The notes under the pieces: model-generated
Told to the model about the DNA's origin: nothing
The model's database searches: none
What the model saw: only the letters and a program-made list of their open reading frames with translations
Shown here: in pieces, positions 37,340 through 47,881 of the stretch
Numbering within the stretch: the stretch's first letter is position 1
Layout of the letters: each line of letters begins with the position of its first letter
NCBI RefSeq assembly: GCF_947623445.1
Contig: NC_135243.1
Span: 5,148,501-5,212,500 of the forward strand
Reading direction: 5' to 3'
DNA: 64,000 nucleotides
DNA from: Clavelina lepadiformis
Lineage: Eukaryota > Chordata > Ascidiacea > Aplousobranchia > Clavelinidae
Position numbers and translations under genes: made by a program

Positions 37340-38364
37340 ATGGCCAAGCTGGTAAGTACTGTAGTACTGTACTGTAATATGCTGTAGCAGTGTAGCGGAA
37401 TAAATTTTGATGTGTAGAGAATAGTTTTATGATTATATCAGAGCAAAAGAAAGAAAGTAGACATCAAAAAGAAAGAAGTATCACCAACCATTGAAGATGC
37501 CATCTTGACTGTTGCAACAGAAGCAGCAAAACGTTGCAAGGTACTGTAGAATCAAAATTTTCCAATTGATGTTAAAAGCATTACAAAAACTTCAAATGTT
37601 TATTACGAGAAGCCAGAAAATTTACAATTTCAAGCAGAATTTGTGGTAGATTCTTAATATGGTTAATTTACATTTTGCAAATGGTGGTCAATATAATGGC
37701 AGGACAATTGAACCAACAAACTATTAAACCCAAGACAGTTCAACTCATAAATGTTGGTTGGGTCGTTCTGGATTCAATCGAGTGTGGGTTGGATTGACCT
37801 AGAACCGTTGTATAAATGTGCCATAAAGCACAAATCGGCATAAAAATTTGAATGAAAGCCCATCAAAATTTACTTCTCAATAACATAAAACTAAGCCTTA
37901 GAACTAAGAGAACGGTTAAGGTAGGACAAATATGCATCCATTATTATTTGTTAACAGACAGAAAATGAAAGGGCCGAGTACATCAAAATGGATTTGGATG
38001 ACAGGTTTGGTGGTCCATGGAATGTGGTCATAGGAAAAAGGTTTGGAGGAGTGGTAACATACATACCAGGTCAAAATTATAATTTTTTTAAATATTAAAA
38101 TTAGGTTGTGTTTAAATTGGGTTTCTTTTTTATTTAGTAAGCCTTCCAAGTTCCTACAATATGACTAATAAACAATATCGTATGTTATTTATGGGTAATT
38201 GAACCAAAATACTGATACAGATATTGTTAACTTGTTCAGTGTATATATTATTTACCATATGTATTTCAGATCACTTCATCTATTTCAGCCTAAAAGGTCT
38301 GTATCACTTGGTGTATAATACTAAAAATATGAAACCACCGGGCCTTTCCCAAGATTTGTTGTAA
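37340..38364 (+). CDS. LC8-family dynein light chain (DNAL4-like)
   Basis: Four exons: 37340-37351, 37442-37540, 37958-38069, 38270-38364. Phases agree; 105 residues, the same length as human DNAL4 and close to DYNLL (89). LC8 proteins dimerise and hold dynein intermediate chains; DNAL4-type members are axonemal. A basic N-terminus (SKRKKVDIKKKE) is followed by an alpha-helical part (IEDAILTVATEAAKRC). The core reads YIKMDLDDRFGGPWNVVIGK, RFGGVVTYIP, then DHFIYFSLKGLYHLVYNTKN. This corresponds to the LC8 signature KKFGSSWHVVIGEGFG and HFIYFYLG. The C-terminal extension after NTKN is longer than in DYNLL. The first exon has only four codons, but ATG context and splice sites fit. An extra in-phase exon candidate lies at 38612. 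Confidence 0.85.
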
Positions 38365-39433
38365 CTAAACCTCAGCAATGTGTTGCATAATTGTTGAAAT
38401 TTATCCATTAAAATGCAGTTAAAAAGGTATATGACTATATGATTGTTGCATAAGAGGGAGGTATTTACAAACAGAGAAAAGTCACAGTTGAATTACATAC
38501 ATAATGACTACATGACACAAAAACTACCACGTATCAACAACAAGCTATCAGCAACTAACACAATAAACATACATTAATTTATTGCCGAACCACTACTTTT
38601 CTCTTTCGTAGATCGATCTGATACTCTTTTGGCCATGTCATACAATAGTAAGTGAAATGTGAGTTGTGTTTCATCTACTTTTTATTTGTAGCAAATTCGG
38701 TCAGTGTATCAAGCAAAACAAGGTTCCGGCAACAAAGTTTACAAACCTTGTGAACTAACTAGGCTCATTTTGTGTTAAATTTGACTTGATGGAGATGTGT
38801 GGCAACTGTTTCAACAAAATGAAATATACCATACAAGCCTATACAATGTCCACAAATCGCAACAACACGTTATACAGAAATTGTAAATAAACTACAACCT
38901 TAAGGCCAAATACATTCAAAAGGTGTAAGTCAACCTTTTCACGCACCTTTTCAAACACAACATGCAGTTATATATTCTACATTGAGAACAATGACAATGA
39001 GAGATAAGATCTCACGTCCCAGAATATGCCATCGTAAATCTGATGCTATCAGGATGATAGTTTTATGATGATAGTTGCGTGACCATTTTATTACATCTCA
39101 AGTAATTAAAGAGCATTTCGACATTAACAAATATATACTCATTTTAAAAGCTTCTTGTAGATAAATATTTACTACTGCAATGCAACTGTACCAATTTAAA
39201 AGTAACTAATTTTAGCAACAAAAATACGGTAATGATAGGTGTTAGTGTCTGTACGGAAAGCTTGCATTTTAGCACGGGAACATTTACGCAGTAAAAAATA
39301 AGGTCTATGTTTTACACCATGTCAGTTACCTGTATTAAAGGCAAAATTATTTTCCACCACAACTAATTCTCATTTCAATAAATGGTGCCGAAGCTAAAGC
39401 AGTTAGCTTTGCCCTGCTCCTGACTGGAAAGTA
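38365..39433. other. 3' flank of the LC8-like gene
   Basis: Apart from the micro-exon candidate at 38612-38647, no coding block or repeat was recognised between the LC8-like gene and the pogo-type element. Confidence 0.4.
38612..38647 (+). other. candidate 36-nt micro-exon downstream of the LC8-like gene
   Basis: A strong acceptor (TTTTCTCTTTCGTAG) and a strong donor (AATA|GTAAGTG) bound 36 nt. The segment is symmetric phase 1-1 and open (DRSDTLLAMSYN). It would be in phase after exon 3 of the LC8-like gene as an alternative to the terminal exon. No following exon was found, so it may be spurious. Confidence 0.3.
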
Positions 39434-41167
39434 GGGGAGGGTGGGGTAAATCGTTCCAATTCACTGATTTCACCAAAAAATTTTACTTGTTTGTTTTGAG
39501 TGGTAACTCTAAGGTATTTCGCTAATTTTTGAAGTGCCCTTTTATTGATTGCTTGCTTTCTTACATAAATTTTTTTTGATTTAAAAGCTCCTCCAATAGT
39601 CCACTTTACCCCACATGTGTGGGGTAAAATGGACCACCGTAAGTTTTGAGTAAACAAGGCAATTTGTTCCACATCACAATCAATTTATTTACAAATTGTC
39701 ATCATAAGCGAAGTAGTTATGAAAGTAATCGCAGTTCACCATCAATTTTTAAAAACATAATTCACAAATAAAGTTGTCATCCTCTTCATTACACCCAGAG
39801 CAGGCTTCATGCGCCCACCGCATGCATTTGAAGCACTGGATCCACCCATCATTCTCGGATGATTTGGAATACATTTCGTTGCAGTAAAAGCATTCTGCAT
39901 CTACGTTGTTATCACTTTCATCAACAGTGTCCTTCTGCTGCATTGATGAATATGAGATAAGGTGGAACGTAACTTCCTCCAGCAGACATGCAAATCACTG
40001 CAGTGCACAAAGTGCCTCTTTCTGCTGAGGTAATATTTCCAACCTGCTTTTTCTCCTTCAACGCAAGCACCATGGATTGCTTTGTCTGAACTGTCGTAAT
40101 TCCAGTTTCGTCGACGTTGAACACATTGTGATGCTTAAAATGATGCAAGTCAATCACTTCTTCCAGGGGAGCAAAAAACTTGCCGACGCTCACACGATTA
40201 AACCCTCGAGCAGCAGATGTAGGCTCTGTGGTGCGAAGGCTTAGGCCTAATTGTGGATTGCGTTGAAGAAATCCACTTACCCAATCAACACCAGCAAGTC
40301 TCTTTTCCATGTTGAACCTGTGCTTAATATGATTTTTTTTCTGCCAATTCAAATGCAAGTGATTGGAGATGTTTCCTAGTGACCCCAAAGAATCGCCGCT
40401 CAAGTTCGAGCACATGTGCAACTAACTCTTTTTCTTGGGCTTCGGAAAATGTGGAATGAAACCTTCCAAGTCCCTTTTTGCTCCCAGTAGCATTAATATT
40501 ATCTCCTATTATCTCCTTGGACCCTTCTTATGAGTGTCGTTTTGGGAACTCCATACTGTTTGCTTGCTTTATGGTAGCCCATTCTCTTTTCATTTACTGC
40601 CCGAATGGCGATAGTCATAGCCTCTTCGGTCCAAGATTGTTGAGTTGATGTCCTTTGGCGGTTACGAGGCATTCCACAAAACAGGATTACAAGATAAACA
40701 TCACCTAATTCGGTCATGGAACTATAAACAATAAAAAGTTAACGATGGGGTAAAGTGGACCACCACTGGTCCACTTTACCCCCACCCCTTGGTTACTATT
40801 ATTTTGACTGTTGGCCAAATTTTGGCTAGTCAGTAAGCGGAATGAACCTATGTAATGCGTACGTGATACAGTAAAACTCCTTTCTACCATTCAACCAAAC
40901 TTCTACCTTATGCATGTGAAATAAAATCTAAGTTACAAGACATACCTTTCAATAGATCAGAGAGTACAAAAAACGAATTCCGTGCCTTTTCTTGCCTTCT
41001 TTTCCACGTAACCTAGAATAATGGCGTGTGCAACTACGTTATGTCATGCTTCACTAAACTTAGTGGTATCCGCACGGTTAAAGAGGGGTGTGAACTTAAG
41101 AAAAAAAAAAGAAAATAAGAGGGGTGTGCCACTTTACCCCTTTGGTCCGCTTTACCCTACCTTCCCC
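39434..41167 (-). mobile_element. pogo/Tigger-type DNA transposon, internally deleted (1734 bp)
   Basis: Terminal inverted repeats GGGGAGGGTGGGGTAAA (left) and GGGGAAGGTAGGGTAAA (right, reverse complement) are flanked by TA at 39432-39433 and 41168-41169, the Tc1/mariner/pogo target. Sub-terminal words GGGGTAAARTGGACC recur in both orientations near 39600, 40745-40785 and 41130-41150, and may be transposase binding sites. The minus-strand coding remnants inside are described separately. Confidence 0.85.
39749..40672 (-). pseudogene. pogo/Tigger (jerky-like) transposase remnant with PHD-like C-terminus
   Basis: Reading on the minus strand: MPRNRQRTSTQQSWTEEAM starts a psq-type helix-turn-helix (ending KASKQYGVPKTTLIRRV). 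In another frame comes the CENP-B type region (LGRFHSTFSEAQEKELVAHV). From about 40421 an intact stretch reads LAGVDWVSGFLQRNPQLGLS, then RTTEPTSAARGF, then FNVDETGITTVQTK, with the first catalytic Asp, and ends PPYLIF. The second and third acidic residues of the DDE core are missing, because the sequence jumps from PPYLIF to the C-terminal part. That last part (39749-39943) holds CFYC, IQCFKCMRWAHEACSGC and CELC, a PHD-like zinc finger. At least two frame changes and the internal deletion make the copy inactive. Confidence 0.8.
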
Positions 41168-41884
41168 TACAACTGTTTTCGGCAAGAAATCTCGTGGGCC
41201 GAGGTGCCACATTTTTCACTTTCCTGCTTATCTGTGCCACTGCCACTATCAGGTTACAACTATCAAGCGATTAAATTTAAGAAAATTTCACTGCACTTGC
41301 AATCGTGTTTTATTTACACAAGGAGCGTAACGATATTTGTTCTTCCTCCACATCGGACATTTCAAGTGTATCATAACTTTCAATACAGGTATTCCAGGCA
41401 CGCACTACCTGGAAATCTAACTAAATAATCTTTATCCTCGGAATGTCTGAAAATTTTCATATTTGCACTGCGTGGATTTTTGTGGCAATCACGCCTAGAT
41501 GATCGTAATGCTAAGGATTTAATGCATGGAAAATTTTGAAATTGTAAATCCTTTTCGAACTCTGGCCATGTGTATGCCGAAGGTTAGTTTTGCGTGCATT
41601 ATGAATACGCCAATGACGTTATGTCTATGGCGATATCTAATACAAAGGCAGACACCGTGCACTTTTTTGTCTAAACAAAAAAAAGTATAAATATATATAG
41701 GGAAGGGCAGAGTTGCCATCATTGAAAATGTGGAACTATAGAATATAATAGCGATTGTTGTTAGTATTCTATGGGTTGAACTGCCGTTTACAACAGAACG
41801 TAGTCCACCACTCGGTGTTGACCAAGTGTAATAGAATTCACGTTTTACACTTTTGACTCAGCACTATCACCCCATTGTGCACGG

Positions 41885-42234
41885 CAGAGGTTGTCGGAGT
41901 CACGGATTTTAGGCTTCTGCTGAGGCTCCAGCTCTGATGAAGCCACTCCGGTCTCTGCTCCTACTCCAGAAATCTATGAAAGCGCCCATTCCCGCTTTCA
42001 CTAAAAGTCCAAATTTAGTGTTCATCAAGCCAGTTTTTTTGCAATTAGCCTACAATAAAATGAAACCGTATAGGGACTATAGGCTAAGCTTGCTACGTCG
42101 TATCAAGGCTTTCTGGCAACAGCAGATAGTGTTTGCCAACCTATTCATCAACTACCTAGTGAACAGGTTTATATTTTTAATTCTTGCTCCAGCTCCGGTA
42201 AAATATCCAAACTCCGGCACCGTCATCACCTCTG
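41885..42234. mobile_element. hAT-like MITE (350 bp)
   Basis: Left end CAGAGGTTGTCGGAGT and reverse complement of the right end CAGAGGTGATGACGGT form imperfect inverted repeats. Diverged 8-bp direct repeats flank it (GTGCACGG at 41877-41884, GTGCGCGC at 42235-42242). The interior is rich in CTCC/GGAG words. The CAGAGG ends suggest the hAT superfamily. The diverged target duplication suggests an older insertion than the one at 23300. Confidence 0.6.
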
Positions 42235-42928
42235 GTGCGCGCACAAACGGGAATAAGTTGGCCAGCTAATAAAGTATATGGTCTACATACAGTACATGGT
42301 CTATGCTCAAGTGCTGAAAACCGACGGTGTCGACCGATTCCATCCGCCGCACAAGCTTCTCCAATATAAACGAGGTGGCTTTTTCGGAAATGGTGCCTCA
42401 ACAGGAAGAAATAAAAAGTGATACTGCGTCTTTCACTCGGAATCCCACCGCAGCGAGTAGTTTGAACAATGGCTGCGTAGTTGTACGTGTTGTTTACCGC
42501 AATTAAAAGCGGAAGACCAGGTACAGTACAACAGGCGCTGTGGATGGCCGTTGCACTGATGCTTATCAGGCTTTATGCGAGATATTCTGACGAAAATTTG
42601 TAGTTAAATTAATTTAAACTGTCTTTGTTAGCGACTTGACAGCCTTTGAATATTATATCATCTTGCATTAAGCCGTGTACTACATCATTTAGTTTTGTAA
42701 CTTATAATTTATGGTAAAACATAAGAAATCTAATAGCAATGCATGTTACTTAGTTTAGGAAAATTGAAAGTGTTTTTCTCAGTTTTTTACAAAATAGCTT
42801 AGTTTTCAATTAAACGTGATCGCCAATACAAAACGAATGTCATCCCAATTCACAGTTGCACACGTCTGATTTCTACAAATACAACATTAGCAAGCAGAGA
42901 GGTGTGCATATTTCGATGCAGAAAAACA
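42235..42928. other. intergenic; nothing recognised
   Basis: Downstream flank (minus) of the six-exon gene at 42929-44218. No coding block or repeat end was seen. Confidence 0.4.
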
Positions 42929-44218
42929 TCAATGCTCTGTAGGGGAATCCGTGATTCGTGATGGAGCTCGATGCAAAATATTGTCTATTGCGAGTTGAAG
43001 GTCGTTTTTATTAAACTGGGAGTCTTGTTGTGCCTCTGTGCTCGTCTGTCGTATTTTCATCATTGAAGTTTCTGTAATGCAAGGGTACTGGGTAAAGTAC
43101 ACACGTAAGCTGTAAATGACTAAGCATTTAAACAAATTAGACTTACTTAAGCTTAAAATCTCTTACAATTTGTGTAAAATATTGGTACAAATTGTTTTAA
43201 CAACTAGACACAATGCACCTTGATTCTGGTGGGAAGTGTTGAGCATGAAAGTGATTGTAGATCCTTACATTACCACTTTCCCGGATAGAAGGAAGCGTTT
43301 CGAAATTTTCTGGGCTATATAGAAGGAGAAATGTCATTTCCACAAGAACAACAGACAAATTACCCAGTACACTCACCAAACTTCTACATCATCAGATGTT
43401 GAGTTTTGCTCAATAAATTTACAATCCTCCATTTCTGTTAGAAAAAACTTTCGTTTATTGCAAAGCAGTAGGATAAAAGGTATACCTTGATATCTCGCAC
43501 AATATCAGTCTAAATACCTATTATGCAATGGTTTTCTCGGTCAGGTGGGATACAGCTATGTTGACTTGATTCACTTTTATCAAAAGTCACATCACAGCTA
43601 TACAACAACAAAAGAAAAAACAAGCAATGTTTCCGCCAATTCGTTCGATTGTTTCGAAAATGTTTAGCAAGTCGCTTGTAATCGTGAGCACGCGTTATAA
43701 ACAATACAAAAGGCAACATATCGTGTTACGTTATTGTTTATATATAGTCTACTGTATGGTGTATGTTATATGGTGTTATCACACACATCGTTCATTCTTG
43801 AACTATGCGAGCTTACTTTAAAGGCGGTGGTGGGTAGTTTTCGTGCAGATTAGATCTCTCAACATCACTGGCTGTTGCACGAGGGTCTTCCAACTCTTCA
43901 TTTGTTTCCACAGACACCTTGTTGCTTCTGTTTATTCGTGAGACAGCTTCCGTGTCAGTCAGTGATTTTTTCAGACATTTATCATTTTCTTTAATGTTGA
44001 CAGATACGAAACAATAAAACGCATAAGAAATCGGTCATACAATCCCCTTCTTATTGAAACGGATAGATATTACCTCAGCCTATCGATATAGCGTATAAGT
44101 TACCTGACTGGGAATACAGCTTCCTTTTAACCCCAATGTTGCAATCGTCGCAAACTTTGCATGAAGAGAAAGCCATAGAGTTGTTTCCAACGTTTCCATC
44201 ATTGAAATTTCGATCCAT
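42929..44218 (-). CDS. unrecognised six-exon gene, 202-aa disordered protein
   Basis: Exons: 44104-44218, 43817-43988, 43518-43597, 43377-43434, 43274-43314, 42929-43071. Every junction is in phase (1, 2, 1, 2, 1), which is strong evidence that the gene is real, although the acceptor of exon 2 (ATTAAAG) is weak. I do not recognise the family. The N-terminus has a Cys cluster (SSCKVCDDCNIG). The middle is hydrophilic and rich in Ser, Thr, Glu and Asn, ends of exons falling near YPPPPL, and then DVTFDKSESSQHSC. The C-terminus has one amphipathic-looking helix (NKNDLQLAIDNILH) before RAPSRITDSPTEH. There is no signal peptide or membrane segment. Composition suggests intrinsic disorder with a short C-terminal binding helix. 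The exon 4 acceptor (TTTTTTCTAACAG) lies two bases before an ATG, so a shorter product from an internal or trans-splice start is possible. Confidence 0.65.
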
Positions 44219-47200
44219 ATTTGTAGGTAAGAATATTTTTAATCTTGTGAGCAAATGTATAGCACCGTTGACTTCAACGATTTTGCCAAATTTAAAGAAC
44301 TTATTGGAGTTAAAATCTGCTCGAGCCTTGCTTATATAGAACGAAATTTACACAAGGTGTTTTTTAAGAGGAGGATTTTCGGTTCAATCATACCCTAACC
44401 TATCGATTTATGATTTCCACAACGCATACCAACGTAGCGGTATCTATTTTAAAGTATGCGCTTGCGACAGCTTGCGTAATTTACGCGCCACGCGTTAATA
44501 TAGCGTTAATATCTTTTTTGTGCTTGCTAAATTTCACACATATCGCACAAAAAGTGGTACAATAAACTTGCTGCATAGAAAATAGTTTTTTTGTTCATTT
44601 TTTTAAATTTTTTATTTGTTTTCTATGCTAGAAACGTTTCGATGACGAAATCATTAAATTTGTATTAAATCCATCTGGGAATGTACCAGGTATCTTTGAC
44701 GAATGCTTTAGTAAAAGAATAGTCGACTTTCTTGCGTCTTTAGTTTGAAACTTTTATCAGTCGTTCAGTTGAAAAATATGTCGTTACCTAACATGGTGGA
44801 AGATGCGGTGTTTGGTTACCAACGTGTATTGTCAAATGAACGAAGTCGTAATAATTCACCTTCTTCTCATTCTCTCACCCTTTTTCTCCTTCTTCTCTTT
44901 CTCTCCCTTTCTTCACATGAGCGAACCGTGTAAGGCAAGCACCAAAGGATCGTATACCGCGGTTGAAACGCTTTTGAGACATTATCGTTTAACGTAATAC
45001 AGTATACACACATTTTTTTTCATATTTACTTTAAATTTTTGTTTTTCTTTCAAACTTTCAAAAAATTATTCCAAAAAAATTCAACTTTATAAAATATTAA
45101 GCTTGTGTTGGTGGAACCTGAGAGGTTTAGGAGTAAACACTGCTATTGCATTACCAAATAGTTGGAACCATTTTAGGTAGTACCGGTCTTTGGTTTGCAA
45201 CTTTTGTGGTACATGTACTAACACAATTCTTTGGACAATCATAATCTTTTCAAGAATTTCACCTCGAATACAACCGTTTGCGTTTTGAAACATTCCTTGT
45301 TTTTGAATTTCGTTTAACGATGACTCGTGGTAAAAGAAGCTCACGCCCACAGTCCCGTCTCACCTGGACCAACACGACCTTTCCCAAACTGAAGTAAACC
45401 AACAGCGACCTACCAACGTTTTTGCTCCATGGCCAATATCCTTACATACTACCGTTAGTTGGCGCAAAACACCGATCCAATTAATCAGCGTAAAGGTCTC
45501 TCTGACAAGTTCGCCATGTGTCGAGGTACTAGAAAGCAGAAATCAACACTAAACACCAACAGTGCAGCATATGACATGTTCAGATAAAAATCAATAATAC
45601 CTTCCCAAGGGCGTACATTCATTTGATCCAGATACTCATGTGCTGTGCATATGGAATAAACATACGCGGCAATATGCCTAAAATGTGACGGAAAGTGTGT
45701 TAGGTAAACTAAAAATATTTTTGCGAGCTTCAAGATTTCACACCTTTTGCTAATGACAAAGTTTTTTTGCATATATAATACTTAAAAAAGATACCAAAAT
45801 CATCACCAAAAAATCTGATGTATAGCTTAATGTTACCAAGTGTCTTACAAAAGCCACCAAAGCAAAATTTGAACAAGGTAAAGTCTAACTCGATTAATTA
45901 CTTAAAAAAATGTTAAAATAAAATAGGTTTAATTAAGTAGCTTTATACTGAGACTTCAGTCACAAGGGAGCAATATGAGCTGTTTAATCCCAAGATTAGA
46001 CAAAAGGTTGACATGAAGTAAATGAGACGTAACTTAACCTACGGTCAGGTTAACATCGAACTCGTAAGTATGTCAAGATAATTTTCTCCATGGATTGAAA
46101 AAAAGAATCTATATTGATTATTAATTTGTTAACTTGCTTCATAAGCTCATTGCACTGGACAGAAAAGCACAAATTGATTGGTTGTTCCACTTTCTTAAGT
46201 TTTTTTAAAAAGTATGTTAACATTATACAGCATCGGAAAAGGCAAAATTGTACATTAACAGAACTGTTTCACATTGTTGGTTTACGTTAGTCACGCGTGA
46301 GGACCTTCAAACAATGGGCGGTTTCTCACACAGCTGACTTAAAATAGCGTCGTTGGCTCGACTTACCAAAAGGCGCCGTGTTTCTTTAAATTGTTTATAC
46401 GAAAGACGTCACAGGATCATTGTGTACAATCGTTTTAAATGATAGAAGATATAAAGTTACTCCACCAGGTATAAAAACTTGATTAATTCATCATAAATTG
46501 TTTTTTCTATGCCTAAGAGTAGTAAGATAATATAGTTATGCAGCAAGAAAAAACAAACGCACTGTCGCACTAACTAACTAACTAACGACTGTCGTTTTGA
46601 AAAAAACCTAGATATAGGGAATATTGTGGCTCTTGTCGAATTGAGGCTATGAGAGAAAAGCAGTCATTGACAACTTGGAACAAATCAGAAATTGCTAGCA
46701 CTAGCTCGGTTAAACTTCATTTGGAGGAAAAAAGATACAGATACGTTTAGCCGAATTTGAAGTACTGATGTTTAGTTAAATGCGGTTCTTATTCAAGAGA
46801 TGTTGAGAAATCAAAGAATATTTTACTTACAACTTCATAGTCATGCTTCGTTTACCGCTGACACAAATGATAAAAAGTTTTACTTGTTCCAATGAACTGA
46901 GCTGTAGTTTTAAAAAAATTGACAATTATACATGAAAGCTAAGGCGTTTTTGCGTCCGATAATCGCTCGAAAATGCAATCACCATTAGGATCAAGTTCCG
47001 ATAAATGAAATCGAAACAAATAAACCGTAGCGAACAACAGCAAAGAGTGCAGTGACAAAGCTATTTAGAACACACCTTCATGAAGTTGATTGCAGAAAGC
47101 TGCTATGTTGACGTAAAGGTGAAAATATTTGTGAATTTGTTTCTTAATTTGTAAGGTTTCTCTTATCTATATTTGTTTTATAAGACTTGAGCCTGTATTT

Positions 47201-47881
47201 GTAAAGATATTAACGCATTCATGCATTCATGCGCTGCAACCGCATTAATCCTCTATCAAGATTTGAGCCAATCGAGAGCCTTGATTAAAACGAAAGAGCT
47301 ATAGCGAAGGAGAAACCGAATCTTCGCGTTGGCTGACCTGCCATGCGTTACATAAAACCGTGGGAAATCGACGAATTCGACGAAACTGTTTCTTCGTGGC
47401 AAACTACTCGTATCATCAAGGTATTCGGATCCGAATTGAATGCCAAAGAATAGTGCTACCACGCTTTTGAAATCCTATTGTATATTTAGGGCGAGTAGTT
47501 TGTGTTTAATTAGCTATTACGATTCAAGTATTGATTCAATGCACAAATGTAATCAGCTTGAAAGCATGAGTCTAAAGCACTTGAAAGGTTTAACTTGAGT
47601 AGTCTACAGTAGAATAAAACCTTCATCCTAGTATGCGAATAGGGGTGTTATTTCGACTGAGAAACATTGTTGTGTAGTGTACTTTATATTGAACGTAATT
47701 TCAATTCTGTTTTATACTTTTTAATGAGAGGCTATATTCTATGCTTTACGCATCTGTTAAAAAGAACAAAGATGCTATTAATTCATGAAATATTTTACAG
47801 TCCATAGCCTGTGCCCTGTATCTTAGGTCTTCGTAGGTTGATTAGACTTTGCTTGCATATTATGCTTAGCTATATTCAATA
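44219..47881. other. no secure gene
   Basis: Several open stretches exist but none could be assigned. Minus 45364-45528 is bounded by a strong acceptor and donor and is relatively GC-rich. Plus 47341-47420 opens with ATG and reads WEIDEFDETVSSWQ. None has a recognisable domain. A short CTAA tandem occurs near 46571. The serpin promoter should lie at the right end. Confidence 0.35.

Noticed and set aside
41021-41428. Plus-strand frame of 135 codons
   Set aside because: Crosses the right end of the pogo element (41167) and the flanking DNA, so it is a chance fusion frame.
42880-44230. Two separate small genes or an operon at 42.9-44.2 kb
   Set aside because: An extra exon (43518-43597) links both parts in one frame with matching phases, so a single six-exon gene is simpler.
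44640-44930. Plus-strand open blocks FDDEIIKFVLNPSGNVP and LKNMSLPNMVEDAVFGYQ
   Set aside because: Splice-like edges exist but the blocks do not join in phase and have no recognisable family.
45364-45528. Minus-strand block bounded by TTCTGCTTTCTAG and CCAG|GTGAGA (ETFTLINWIGVLRQLTVVCK)
   Set aside because: Good splice signals, but no partner exon or family was found, and other frames are also open.
47256-47462. Overlapping open frames on both strands before the serpin
   Set aside because: At least three frames are open at once and none has a motif; no way to choose between them.
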